DNA of 31,158 nt from a virus. Numbering within the stretch: position 1 is the first letter of the stretch; the number at the start of each line of letters is the position of its first letter. The stretch covers positions 1-31,158 of IMG/VR virus record IMGVR_UViG_3300042731_007704, one strand, 5' to 3'. Positions 22,730 through 30,839 of the stretch are shown piece by piece. Made by a program: the position numbers and the translations under genes. Below the pieces are notes generated by a model, which saw only the letters and a list, made by a program, of their open reading frames with translations, had not been told where the DNA came from and searched no databases.

Positions 22730-24315
22730 GCCCACACCCGACGGTCGATGATCGCATTCGGCCCGAACTCCTTAGAGACCAGACTGACTGGAACACCGGT
22801 CTGTTCCTCGATGCGCTTGATCAGGTGCTTGGCGGTGGAGTCCAACTCATCAAAACTCGTTGCTGCCCGGTTTTTGATATTCAGGTAGTCGACAAACGTC
22901 AAGGCAATGTCGGTGGGGGCATTAAGGTGACAACTTTGCCTGAGCAAACCCCAGTCGAACTCGCCAATGCGTCGCTTGCGCTTGGTCGTAGAGGTGGTTT
23001 CCGTTTTCTGAAGCTCAGCAAGGTCAATGCCTGCACGCTCATGAATTTCCTCGATAGTGATCTCCTTGAACATTGGCCCACTGGTTCCTCCTTGAGGAGA
23101 CTGCACACGAATAGGATAGGTACGGCAGATCATCATCACGCGGTTGACTCTCGACGGAGGAACACCGGCCTCGGACAATAACCCGCTGATGGAACAGTCA
23201 CGGCTAGTGCAGTAAGGAAAAGGGCCATGGTGAAGACTGAGCCCAGTACCCTGAGTACCTTCGACGAGCACGCGACGACCCTCGGCGTAAGCCGACTCCA
23301 GCACCGACATCGTAGGCGTGATGTACTTCTTTAGATCGTCGTGATTACCGGCCAACACCGTGTCCAACCCACGAAGTACCTTTCGCGCCGTTGCCTGGCC
23401 AACACCTTGCCCAGTCGACCCTATCTCGCCCACAAGCCCGCGTGCCTCCTTCTCCTTGTCCTCGTCGCTGATGATCATGGCGTTCGGGTCGATGAACAGC
23501 CTATCCGGACCAAGACCACACTCCTTGATCTCGTCGAGCAGACGGGGTACGTACATCACTGCGCCGGGTGCCAACACGATCTTGGCCTTGGTACAACGAG
23601 TACCGGAGGGTAGATGGTGAAAAACGTAAACACCCTCGGGTTCCCAGACGGAATGGCCGGCATTTGGTCCGCCACTGCGGATAAGGACATCGTATTCCTT
23701 GGCGACATAGGCAGCCACATTGCCTTTGCCTTCGCTACCATACTGACCGCCCAGCAACACGTCCACCGAACGATGCTCGCTTGGAGCCTCACCCATGATG
23801 ATCAACGCGCGCCCAAAGGTCTGGCCAGGAGAAGACCAACCCGTGTCGATCACGCCATCCGACAGATCGGCGAGCTTGTTGACCGCCTGCTCAACCGGGC
23901 AACGCTTGGCGCTATCATAGTCGGTGTCGATCACATTGAAGTTGTTGCGTACCTTGAACCGTTCGCGAAGCATCCGGTCAGGAGCAATCAGATGAATATG
24001 CGTTACCAACGCAAAACGCTCACGAATGGCACGCACCTGCTCGGGAGTACGCACGGCGTCGATCACGAAACCGATACCACATCCCTCCACGTCGGCCTCC
24101 ATTTCCTCCACGATCCATCGGCCATTCGTATCTCCATCCAAGCTACGGCCTAGCTCCTGCAGCAGCTCACGATTCTGGTTAGCGCCGAGTCGCTTGCGGA
24201 TAGCCTCCCTGGTCTTGAAGTGCCGCATGCCAAACCTACGAGCCAAGTTCTCGGCAAGATGCGACTTGCCAGACGCGATAGCGCCAGTAATCAACACCAC
24301 TCTATTGGACAGCAT
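22726..24315 (-). CDS. purZ: P-loop nucleotide kinase fused to PurZ/PurA-like succinoadenylate synthetase, 529 aa
   Basis: Residues 1 to about 165 form a small P-loop kinase (Walker A GAIASGKS, 11-18; LID-like RERFKVR near 117) of the dNMP/dephospho-CoA kinase type. From about 183 on is an adenylosuccinate synthetase homologue: GGQYGSEGKG (189-198), GGPNAGH (215-221), STGQGVG (300-306), EGTQGTGLSLHHG (352-364), TTSTTKRKRR (440-449). Compared with E. coli PurA, the catalytic Asp13 is replaced by Ser194 and the TKxD guanine-binding motif reads TFVD (473-476). PurZ, as I recall it, uses dGMP and aspartate to make dSMP, later converted to dZMP. The kinase could then act on a dNMP of the same pathway. 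It is adjacent to helicase and primase genes. PurA activity on IMP is the alternative. Confidence 0.82.
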   Translation of the reverse strand: MLSNRVVLITGAIASGKSHLAENLARRFGMRHFKTREAIRKRLGANQNRELLQELGRSLDGDTNGRWIVEEMEADVEGCGIGFVIDAVRTPEQVRAIRERFALVTHIHLIAPDRMLRERFKVRNNFNVIDTDYDSAKRCPVEQAVNKLADLSDGVIDTGWSSPGQTFGRALIIMGEAPSEHRSVDVLLGGQYGSEGKGNVAAYVAKEYDVLIRSGGPNAGHSVWEPEGVYVFHHLPSGTRCTKAKIVLAPGAVMYVPRLLDEIKECGLGPDRLFIDPNAMIISDEDKEKEARGLVGEIGSTGQGVGQATARKVLRGLDTVLAGNHDDLKKYITPTMSVLESAYAEGRRVLVEGTQGTGLSLHHGPFPYCTSRDCSISGLLSEAGVPPSRVNRVMMICRTYPIRVQSPQGGTSGPMFKEITIEEIHERAGIDLAELQKTETTSTTKRKRRIGEFDWGLLRQSCHLNAPTDIALTFVDYLNIKNRAATSFDELDSTAKHLIKRIEEQTGVPVSLVSKEFGPNAIIDRRVWA

Positions 24316-25665
24316 TTAGTCCTCCTCTTCATCTCGTTCTTGTTCAATTTCCTCTGCTGTAAGCTGGCGAACGTAGCAAGCTCCCAGGTCCGTAAACAGC
24401 GGAACGACGTATTTGCTCCGCCCACGACGCACCTTATCAACCCACATACGCGCTCTGCTGTTGATGTGTTCCTCGTTTGTTTGATTGAAGCTGACGATGC
24501 CGTCGGCCTTTGCTGCTTTTAACCAACTATCAGCAATATTATCCATGGTAATTACGTCTGTGTCCTTGTCTGGTCGCCACCGCCTTACTTGCGAAGCTAC
24601 CCAAACAAGCACATCGAAGTCAGCAGCAATGGCGCCAAGCTCGCTATACACCCGGCCCATGTTTAGGTACATGTTGTCGTGGTTGTACGGCCTAAACTCG
24701 TCTGGATAGTCAACAATGAGCATCGCCGGCCGCACACCATCAACCGCAATTAGCCTTTCCAGATAAGCCCTGACGCCTATTGGGTTGATCGAATATGACG
24801 AGTAGTACTTGATGCGTAGGTACCGCTCAAGAAGACGATCTAACTTGGCTGCCTTGCGAAGGTACTCCTCCGAACCATCGGTTACGTCGTCTATCGACAG
24901 AAGCGACAACCGCGCACCGTACCTAGCACTGACGTCCAGTTCGTCAAGATCACCAATGGTTATATGGACGACCGGTAAGGCCTCAGTGGCAATGCATACC
25001 GCACCAAAGTTGGTGAGCAACTGGGACTTACCGATACCAGGCATACCCATCACTATCCACACCTCACCCCTACCTGGCCCACCACGCAACCCACGGTCGA
25101 ACATCGGGAAGTTGGTCGGTATCTTGCCCCGGTTATAAACCGACTCCCTTGCCATCGAAGGAAGATCATAGAAGCTACCGAACAGCTGAGTGCCAAGTTG
25201 GTTCGCGTTTGACCCAACAGCGGCAGCGTCGCTGATCAGTCTGGTAACTTTGTCGAACTCGTCATCGTCTTCTATTAGGTCCGTAGCCTCAATAATGGCC
25301 ACGCGCATGGCCTGGCGCTTACCAAACCGGATCACCCTTTCGCTGATCGCGTCTCGGTCTAGCAAGTTCACTCGGTAAAGATCAGCAATCTCGGAGAGTA
25401 TGTCGTCTATTTCCTCCTTCGGCACCTTGTATGAAGTCGCGAACTCCTTTATTTCCTCGACCAACGTCGCATGGCTAGGCACTTGCCCGTGCCGTTCCAC
25501 CAAATCCAAACAAACACGAGTGGCAGTTGAGAGATACGGATAGTCAAAATAGCGCGGATCTATAACATCCTGGTAGTCACGCAGAAAAGTGACGTCACGC
25601 AGGCATAAGGCGGCTATTCGGCGCTGGAACGCCTCGGTGTATCGATATGTCTCCTGCCGACTCAC
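24316..25665 (-). CDS. DnaB-type replicative helicase, 449 aa
   Basis: The RecA-like helicase core starts after residue 155 with PTNFPMFDRGLRGGPGRGEV, then Walker A GMPGIGKSQ and Walker B in MLIVDYPDEF, followed by LGAIAADFDVLVWVASQVRR, the usual DnaB continuation. The N-terminal 110 residues resemble the DnaB interaction domain (CLRDVTFLRDYQDVIDPRYF, TRVCLDLVERHGQVPS). It unwinds the fork and works with the primase encoded nearby. The GTG at 25665 overlaps the upstream stop (GTGA); GTG at 25671 would add two residues. Its stop directly abuts the synthetase start (TAAATG). Confidence 0.92.
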   Translation of the reverse strand: MSRQETYRYTEAFQRRIAALCLRDVTFLRDYQDVIDPRYFDYPYLSTATRVCLDLVERHGQVPSHATLVEEIKEFATSYKVPKEEIDDILSEIADLYRVNLLDRDAISERVIRFGKRQAMRVAIIEATDLIEDDDEFDKVTRLISDAAAVGSNANQLGTQLFGSFYDLPSMARESVYNRGKIPTNFPMFDRGLRGGPGRGEVWIVMGMPGIGKSQLLTNFGAVCIATEALPVVHITIGDLDELDVSARYGARLSLLSIDDVTDGSEEYLRKAAKLDRLLERYLRIKYYSSYSINPIGVRAYLERLIAVDGVRPAMLIVDYPDEFRPYNHDNMYLNMGRVYSELGAIAADFDVLVWVASQVRRWRPDKDTDVITMDNIADSWLKAAKADGIVSFNQTNEEHINSRARMWVDKVRRGRSKYVVPLFTDLGACYVRQLTAEEIEQERDEEED

Positions 25666-26045
25666 CGCCACCCAACCGAATACACCGGAAACGGGATACG
25701 AATATCGATAAAGTTCCTGGGGTCGTTCTGGCCGGGACTAACTCCTCTTTCGTCGGCTGCGTCCTTCAGTCGCTGGTTATGCTCGTCGAGCGCTGCGACC
25801 AGATTTCGCACCTTAGATCTGGCCTTAGCCAATGGCACACCAGACTCAGTGATGAACTCCCTGACTTCCTGGACCAACTTCTCCAAGGTGGGGTCGATCT
25901 CCTGCAACGACTTTCCCTCGCCATAATGTTCAGCATAGGCTTGTGCGCCGCGTATCTCGATCTCTTCCAAATGTTCCATTCTAGCATCCACCATAACCAA
26001 CAACTGACGAAGGAAAGGAAAGTCAAAATCCGTATATGTGATCAT
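25662..26045 (-). CDS. Hypothetical helical protein, 127 aa
   Basis: Mainly helical: MEHLEEIEIRGAQAYAEHYG, LEKLVQEVREFITESGVPLA and SKVRNLVAALDEHNQRLKDA, ending in a short Pro/aromatic tail (RIPFPVYSVGWR). It overlaps both neighbours by ATGA/GTGA. Directly upstream of the DnaB-type helicase is where a helicase loader might be found, but no AAA+ or loader motif is present, so this stays unassigned. Confidence 0.65.
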   Translation of the reverse strand: MITYTDFDFPFLRQLLVMVDARMEHLEEIEIRGAQAYAEHYGEGKSLQEIDPTLEKLVQEVREFITESGVPLAKARSKVRNLVAALDEHNQRLKDAADERGVSPGQNDPRNFIDIRIPFPVYSVGWR

Positions 26046-26329
26046 TTGAGAAGTCCCTTCACTTGCTGCCTAGTTTGGCCTGTTGTAGCCGTAAACTCGT
26101 GCATCTGGTCCTTCTTTCGCCGACCAGCAACCCACGCCAGCTCAGTTAACGCGTTCTTCGCCCACATCTTCGTTGCTTGGTTGTGCAGTTGCTTCACACA
26201 CTCGGCTGGGTCATCACCTTTTTCCAGCTCAGCCGTCAACGTCACCGAAGGTTTTATCGTTTCGTACTTCGCCACGGCTATAGCCTGGCTAATCGTCACC
26301 GATACTTGGGTTATCTTCACAATCCTCAT
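26042..26329 (-). CDS. Hypothetical protein, 95 aa
   Basis: An N-terminal beta pair (MRIVKITQVSVTISQAIAVA, YETIKPSVTLTAEL) is followed by a helix with DDPAECVKQLHNQATKMWAK, then a basic C-terminus. The IKPSVTLTAEL...GDDP arrangement recurs in phage proteins I have seen but cannot name. It starts within the end of the regulator gene (41-base overlap). Function unknown. Confidence 0.62.
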   Translation of the reverse strand: MRIVKITQVSVTISQAIAVAKYETIKPSVTLTAELEKGDDPAECVKQLHNQATKMWAKNALTELAWVAGRRKKDQMHEFTATTGQTRQQVKGLLK

Positions 26330-26657
26330 CCTTTCTGTGTTTCAGAAGACTGTCCACTGCTGAGAGCGTTTTCTGGTCAGTAACTACCCCAGCCACACAA
26401 TTGGCGCAGAACACATGTTTATCTCCGGCCAACGACCTACGACACTTACGGCAAGCTCGCGCCTGTTTAACGCCGAATTTACCGCCCATCATCATACTAA
26501 TCGCAGCGCTTATGAATTCTGACCGACCACGAAAGTCATGGTGGTTAGCTATGTAGCTATCCATAGCGTTTAGTTGGTCTTCGGGCAAACAAATATTAAC
26601 TCGCTTGGTGGGTTCGTTATAGAATAGCGACCGTTTAAGCCCACCTCTAGTCTTCAT
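26289..26657 (-). CDS. Ribbon-helix-helix protein with zinc ribbon, 122 aa
   Basis: Residues about 17-58 (TKRVNICLPEDQLNAMDSYI, then RGRSEFISAAISMMM) form a classic ribbon-helix-helix: a DNA-contacting strand, helix, turn with GRSEFI, second helix. C69, C72, C84 and C87 (CRKC...CANC) make a zinc ribbon. The C-terminal end is acidic (KDEDCEDNPS). This is most likely a phage DNA-binding regulator; a palindrome such as the one at 30763-30781 would be a candidate target, which is inference. The start has ATGA overlap with the KH gene. Confidence 0.75.
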   Translation of the reverse strand: MKTRGGLKRSLFYNEPTKRVNICLPEDQLNAMDSYIANHHDFRGRSEFISAAISMMMGGKFGVKQARACRKCRRSLAGDKHVFCANCVAGVVTDQKTLSAVDSLLKHRKDEDCEDNPSIGDD

Positions 26658-26923
26658 TTTCCCTCTTCCTTTATGTCTAGCTTGACGTGCCGCCCACGAG
26701 TCATGGCCACGAACATCTTATGCAAGGCGCCGACCGTGGCGCCTCCTTTGCCAATGATCTTGCCATGGTCAGATTTATTCGCTATTATCGTAAACCGCAA
26801 ACAGTCCGGGTCTTCTACCTCTCTCACCTCCAAGTCTTCAGGATGATCGACTACCTGGACTAAAACATCTTCCAACAACTCCTCATACGCCGTCACCTTT
26901 TGGTATGGCAAATCTGTAGTCAT
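26654..26923 (-). CDS. KhpA-like KH-domain RNA-binding protein, 89 aa
   Basis: The whole chain follows the pattern of bacterial KhpA (YlqC): a helix ELLEDVLVQVVDHPEDLEVR with the characteristic VDHPED, then a strand, then the GxxG-loop HGKIIGKGGATVGALHKMFV (GKGG at 58-61), and a final strand HVKLDIKE. KhpA binds RNA in bacteria, often with a Jag/KhpB partner. A phage-encoded version beside an SF2 helicase suggests RNA handling or host RNA takeover. Stop and start overlap neighbours by ATGA. Confidence 0.82.
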   Translation of the reverse strand: MTTDLPYQKVTAYEELLEDVLVQVVDHPEDLEVREVEDPDCLRFTIIANKSDHGKIIGKGGATVGALHKMFVAMTRGRHVKLDIKEEGK

Positions 26924-28389
26924 TTCTTCTTGCTCTTCTTCTTCTTGTAGAACAAACTACGATCCAAAGTCAACTCGATACCCATCATCTCCTGCATATG
27001 GTCAAGCGACTCCGCAAACGTAAACTCCTCTACGCCGTACGTCCACATCCGCGTTTTGCTGTGATTCTCCAAGAACACGTGGTTGTCGTCGTAGAAGTCG
27101 AATATAAATACTCGGTTATCTCCTTCCTTGGGCCGCATGCCTCGGCCAGCACGCTGGATAGTGCGGCGATACTTCTTCATCGCCGTAGCCATGATGAGCA
27201 CATTGACGGTAGGTACGTCAAAGCCCTCATCAAGTACAGTAGTGGCGAGCATTACCGCTTGGTCGCGCTTGTTTATGTAAGCCGCAACGTCGTCCACTGA
27301 CCACTTGTGTCGCTTTATAACACCCGATGCCTTCCAGATAGACACCTGCTTGTTGCCTTGGACCAAAGCACACTCAATACCTTGCCTCTCGGAAAGCTCG
27401 GCCGCAATGCGCTCACCATGCTTGACATGGCCAACAAAGATCATCACCCGGTTGCCGCCTTGGTAGCTGCTCTTCGCCAAGGAGACGATCAGCGAATTTC
27501 GTTTTTTATTGCCGACGATCCCCGCCTTGTACACCGAGTTCCACGACCAAGTGGGTATTGACCCAGAATGTGGCCGGGTAACGCAAACCACTGGTTGAGC
27601 CAAATAGCCTTGATCGCGTAACGCCTTGGACGAAATATTGTAGATGATAGGACCAGTCAGTCCCTGCAACACGAGGTCGTCATAGCAGTATTCTTGTGGG
27701 TTCTCAAACGCGGTAGCAGTAAAGGCCAAACGACGAGGTGCGCGCAAACGCTCACAGATATACGTCCATCTGGCAGCTCTGGCGTGGTGTGCCTCGTCAA
27801 GCATAATCATGTCTGTGCGTTCCAAGTCCGTCGACTCTTCCCTTAGTCGTTTGTACGCAGAGTCAACAACGCAGACATAGACCTTGGCGCCAGGCTTGTA
27901 TTTGTGCCCATAGCCTACAACGCAAACATCGGGTATTCCCCACTCTTTGAACTTACTGCCGGTCTGTTCGGTAATGAACCCTTGCGGACAAAGGTATAGC
28001 ACCACCTTAGCCAAGTTGCGCTCAAACATATGCATTATCGTGGCGGCAGCGATGTTGGTTTTGCCAGAACCAGTAGGCGCCTGAACGATGCCACGACCCC
28101 AATATACAGCTTTACGTACGGCCGAGACTTGGTAGTCGCGCAGGATACAACCATTCAGCGCAAACTCGTCGACATCGGGTAGCTTGTCCAGCTTTACATT
28201 AGCGACGTCCTCAACAATACGCACGTCCATGCCGCACTGCTCAAGAAACGGAATAAGCCCGGTATAGAAACAGTCCTTAACTAAAAGGCTGCCTTCCTCG
28301 AACTCGTCGAGCAAACCTAGCAATTGGTCCCTTTCCTCTTTGGCCAGGTTCGTAGCGATGGTAAAGACAATGTCGCGTTTAATAATCAT
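26920..28389 (-). CDS. SF2 helicase, UvsW/RAD25-like, 489 aa
   Basis: Helicase motifs in order: Q-type LRDYQVSAV (83-91), Walker A APTGSGKT (104-111), LDEAHH (197-202), FTATAF (motif III), then in the second domain MIFVGHVKHGERIAAELSER, ATTVLDEGFDVPTVNVLIMA (motif V) and QRAGRGMRP (motif VI). The layout matches phage UvsW, which unwinds R-loops and branched DNA and switches origin- to recombination-dependent replication in T4. The C-terminus is strongly basic (KKKKSKKK). It fits with the gp32/UvsX genes in this genome. Confidence 0.9.
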   Translation of the reverse strand: MIIKRDIVFTIATNLAKEERDQLLGLLDEFEEGSLLVKDCFYTGLIPFLEQCGMDVRIVEDVANVKLDKLPDVDEFALNGCILRDYQVSAVRKAVYWGRGIVQAPTGSGKTNIAAATIMHMFERNLAKVVLYLCPQGFITEQTGSKFKEWGIPDVCVVGYGHKYKPGAKVYVCVVDSAYKRLREESTDLERTDMIMLDEAHHARAARWTYICERLRAPRRLAFTATAFENPQEYCYDDLVLQGLTGPIIYNISSKALRDQGYLAQPVVCVTRPHSGSIPTWSWNSVYKAGIVGNKKRNSLIVSLAKSSYQGGNRVMIFVGHVKHGERIAAELSERQGIECALVQGNKQVSIWKASGVIKRHKWSVDDVAAYINKRDQAVMLATTVLDEGFDVPTVNVLIMATAMKKYRRTIQRAGRGMRPKEGDNRVFIFDFYDDNHVFLENHSKTRMWTYGVEEFTFAESLDHMQEMMGIELTLDRSLFYKKKKSKKK

Positions 28390-28408
28390 CGGTTAAAATC
28401 TTGAATCA

Positions 28409-28738
28409 TCATTCTTCCGTATCGGGGCCCAAGGTATCCCAACAACTAGTCAGCCCGCTGTCGACAACCTCCTCAGCTTCGTACGATGCGCCGTGAAGAT
28501 AATGCTGCCGGCCTTCGCCACAGATTATACAATCCGGGCTGTCAGAAGACTGCTCGACAAAATCGTGCGGCAAACCGTCGTGTAGCCTTTCTACAAACCC
28601 ACCAGCGTCGTATATTCTATCACGAATCAGGATGTCTGGAGCCCGGCTCATCCAGAACACACAACCTGGCGTATGGCACTCACCACCATCTCCGCGAAGG
28701 CAAGCATCACAAATAATCACCACTGCCCTATTTAGCAT
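28409..28738 (-). CDS. Cys-rich hypothetical protein, 109 aa
   Basis: The N-terminus has a dense Cys/His cluster: CDACLRGDGGECHTPGCVFW, and a second pair, CIIC, follows near residue 70. This pattern suggests one or two structural zinc sites and is common in small phage proteins of unknown function. The C-terminus is acidic. ATG 28738 lies within the last bases of the upstream gene (11-base overlap), with GGGGATGG upstream. Confidence 0.62.
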   Translation of the reverse strand: MLNRAVVIICDACLRGDGGECHTPGCVFWMSRAPDILIRDRIYDAGGFVERLHDGLPHDFVEQSSDSPDCIICGEGRQHYLHGASYEAEEVVDSGLTSCWDTLGPDTEE

Positions 28739-29510
28739 CGTTCAACCATCCCCAATTATAGATATGAAACCGACCATCGAAATAAAGGTCGCTCGGCACC
28801 AACGGAAAAAACCACCGACCACCCAAGCAACGAGCTTGTTGGTGCACCACCAACGCCTGTCGCTGAATCTTGAACAGAAGTGGCCGGTTGTCCTCCACCG
28901 TGTCTTGTATCTCGTTGATCTGGGTTATCGACGACACGTCACGCAAACAGTCAAGCGCTCGCGTGTACAAACCTAATGCCTGCTCCTCGATCAACTCGCG
29001 ATCGGCTTTCCTTTTAATTTCCTCCCACTCACTGAAGAGATAATGAGCATCCCGACCTCGAAGCACCTGATCGAGATACACCAACACCTTGCACGCATGA
29101 GTAAGAGACAGGATCGAATACGAAGTGAACCAATGCCGCTTGAGATAAGTAATGATATAAAAGATGGGCGGCGTTAACGCGATCAGCGGAAAGGTAAAGG
29201 TACAGATATTGACCAGCCGCTGCTCGCAAATGTTATGCGTCAACAACGGCGAGTTACCGCCGTACCACTCAGTTCGATAACTAACTGAGTAGCCAGCCCA
29301 ATAATTGTTGAGGAAAGAAACCGGCAGATCAGGGAGATCTACCTCGGGCAACGGAGGAAAATCTAACGAGGGAGGTTCTTCTTCTTCCTCCTCGCCAATT
29401 TGTCGCCCGTATTCGTCAGGATCGAAGAGCTGGAGGGAGGCAATCTCCAGCTGCTGTTGGTAAGGCAGACGCCGAAACTCCTCTGTCCCAACAGCAGGTA
29501 GTGTCGCCAC
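28728..29510 (-). CDS. Hypothetical protein with a putative membrane segment, 260 aa
   Basis: A Pro/acidic N-terminal region (EEEEEEPPSLDFPPLPEVDL) precedes a hydrophobic stretch at about 102-124 (FTFPLIALTPPIFYIITYLK) that could be one membrane span, and then a helical domain with many aromatic residues. GTG 29510 is supported by GAGGGG about 6 bases upstream and by promoter P2 ahead of it. No family recognised; a structural or membrane-associated role is possible. Confidence 0.65.
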   Translation of the reverse strand: MATLPAVGTEEFRRLPYQQQLEIASLQLFDPDEYGRQIGEEEEEEPPSLDFPPLPEVDLPDLPVSFLNNYWAGYSVSYRTEWYGGNSPLLTHNICEQRLVNICTFTFPLIALTPPIFYIITYLKRHWFTSYSILSLTHACKVLVYLDQVLRGRDAHYLFSEWEEIKRKADRELIEEQALGLYTRALDCLRDVSSITQINEIQDTVEDNRPLLFKIQRQALVVHQQARCLGGRWFFPLVPSDLYFDGRFHIYNWGWLNDAK

Positions 29511-29578
29511 AACAGCCCCTCAGCAAAACCAGCGATTTAGCGCTTCAGCAATTAGCTGTGATCTCGACCAAGGGACGA

Positions 29579-29608
29579 GTTATACCACAGCTCGATTGGG
29601 GCTGTCAA
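29579..29608 (-). promoter_or_regulatory. Sigma70-like promoter P2
   Basis: On the minus strand -35 TTGACA (29608-29603) and -10 TATAAC (29584-29579) are 18 bases apart, and the spacer ends CTGTGG, as in P1. The -35 overlaps the stop codon of the upstream gene. The expected start near 29572 leaves a leader of about 60 bases before GTG 29510. It should drive the long run of replication genes to its left. Confidence 0.72.
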
Positions 29609-29898
29609 GTATTTGCGTCAGGCAGACTGTCGCAGAATGCCTCCACCTCCGGAAGAAGAACTGCCAGGTCTGGCATGTCGGTAGGCTTGAAGTTGGCGCC
29701 TCGGCGCCATTCGGACTTTCCGTTGACCTTCACCTTGCGGAAGAAGACAATATCGTAGAAGGTCTTTCTGGCGTACTTATTCTTGTAAACGACGACGGAG
29801 ATGTACCCCTCGCGAAACATCCGGACCATCTTGCTGTACAACTTCTTGCCCGGGTCAGCAGATTCCGCATCTTGCTGCTGGCGAGGTTTGTATGCCAT
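29605..29898 (-). CDS. Hypothetical protein, 97 aa
   Basis: The N-terminus is polar (MAYKPRQQQDAESADPGKKL), followed by strands and a helix: YISVVVYKNKYARKTFYDIV, FFRKVKVNGKSEWRRGANFK, then LAVLLPEVEAFCDSL. The strand-rich core followed by a helix loosely recalls small PC4-like DNA-binding folds, but this is weak. ATG 29898 overlaps the preceding stop (TGATG). Conserved in style with small phage proteins; function unknown. Confidence 0.65.
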   Translation of the reverse strand: MAYKPRQQQDAESADPGKKLYSKMVRMFREGYISVVVYKNKYARKTFYDIVFFRKVKVNGKSEWRRGANFKPTDMPDLAVLLPEVEAFCDSLPDANT

Positions 29899-30761
29899 CA
29901 CTTTCGCCGTTTCTGCTGTTGCTTGATCTTCCGCAAGACAGTTTTGGCGGAGAGGTGCTTGCGTTTAGCTCTACGTACGTCGGCCGCTGAAACCTGATCG
30001 ATGCGAAGCTCGCAGTAGCAGTTGCCACGGCACCTGGTCTGGCCGGCTTTCGGCGTAGTAGGGAGGGTGTCAGGTGTGTAAGGGTTGTAACGAGCAATCA
30101 GCTTGCAGTCGTCGCAAGGAGCATCGCTTTGCAATACCCAAGTGATCACCACATTAGGCCCAACAGTGAGCACACGAGCAGATTCGTAAACAGATCGCAT
30201 GGCGGCAGCATACAAACCCGCCCGATATTTCAACTGCTTATCGCTCTGAGTCTTCGCTTGGCGCAAGAACTTTTTGAAATATCCGAATTCCTCGTTGAAG
30301 TACGAAGCTACCCACTTGTTCTCATTCTTGTCGAGGTCGTAAAGCTGGCCTGTCGCCTTGACCAAACCGACTGACTTCATCCCAAGCTGAAATGCTCGTT
30401 TTACTGTTTCCTTGAACGCTATCGACGCACGAGCTTGCGCACGTCGGAGCGAGATATCGCCTGCTTTGACCTTGTTGAGCTGAGTAAGCAGATGTTTGTA
30501 GAGCGACTCGACCTCTTTATCCAACGCTTTAGAGGCAGCGCGAGCGTGGCCGCGCTGCGAAGCTTTGAATCGCCGCTGCTTCTGGAGATCACGGATGGTC
30601 TGTTGTTTCGTGCTTGTTGGCCCAGCTGCTGTGGCTACAGCTTTCGACTCGGCCAACCGGCGAAGCTCGGCCAACACGTGAGGCACAATCGTATCGCTAA
30701 CGCCAAAGACAGCACAGCGCTCGCGAACAACCTCCTCAAGCCTTGGGGTTTCGGCGTTCAT
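29898..30761 (-). CDS. Mu F-like minor head / head morphogenesis protein homologue, 287 aa
   Basis: The long N-terminal region (about 1-200) is helical and basic. The C-terminal 80 residues contain the phage Mu F-like signature: TWVLQSDAPCDDCKLIARYN, then LPTTPKAGQTRCRGNCYCEL, where paired cysteines and the late C-x3-C-x-C likely bind zinc. Such proteins are minor head components that join the portal. Its place beside replication genes suggests that a structural block may lie to the right. The ATG at 30761 has no clear Shine-Dalgarno and starts one base after an inverted repeat, so it may be translated from a nearly leaderless mRNA. Confidence 0.7.
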   Translation of the reverse strand: MNAETPRLEEVVRERCAVFGVSDTIVPHVLAELRRLAESKAVATAAGPTSTKQQTIRDLQKQRRFKASQRGHARAASKALDKEVESLYKHLLTQLNKVKAGDISLRRAQARASIAFKETVKRAFQLGMKSVGLVKATGQLYDLDKNENKWVASYFNEEFGYFKKFLRQAKTQSDKQLKYRAGLYAAAMRSVYESARVLTVGPNVVITWVLQSDAPCDDCKLIARYNPYTPDTLPTTPKAGQTRCRGNCYCELRIDQVSAADVRRAKRKHLSAKTVLRKIKQQQKRRK

Positions 30762-30762
30762 G

Positions 30763-30781
30763 GCTAAATAAGGTATTTAGC
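30763..30781. promoter_or_regulatory. Perfect inverted repeat in the divergent control region
   Basis: Two exact 8-base arms (GCTAAATA and TATTTAGC) flank AGG, giving a 19-base palindrome between the diverging genes at 30761 (minus) and 30840 (plus). It is 10 bases upstream of the plus-strand -35 and touches the minus-strand start. It is a good operator candidate, but no bound protein can be named. Confidence 0.55.
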
Positions 30782-30790
30782 ATCACAAGG

Positions 30791-30819
30791 TTGACAACGA
30801 AAACCCAACCTGTCACAAT
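30791..30819 (+). promoter_or_regulatory. Plus-strand sigma70-like promoter P3
   Basis: -35 TTGACA (30791-30796) and -10 CACAAT (30814-30819) with a 17-base spacer ending in CTGT. The -35 lies in an odd palindrome (GTTGACAAC), so the opposite strand reads TTGTCA and could serve a weaker leftward promoter. The start of transcription would be about 15 bases before the ATG at 30840. Confidence 0.55.
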
Positions 30820-30839
30820 TTAAGAAACGGAGGGAGCAG

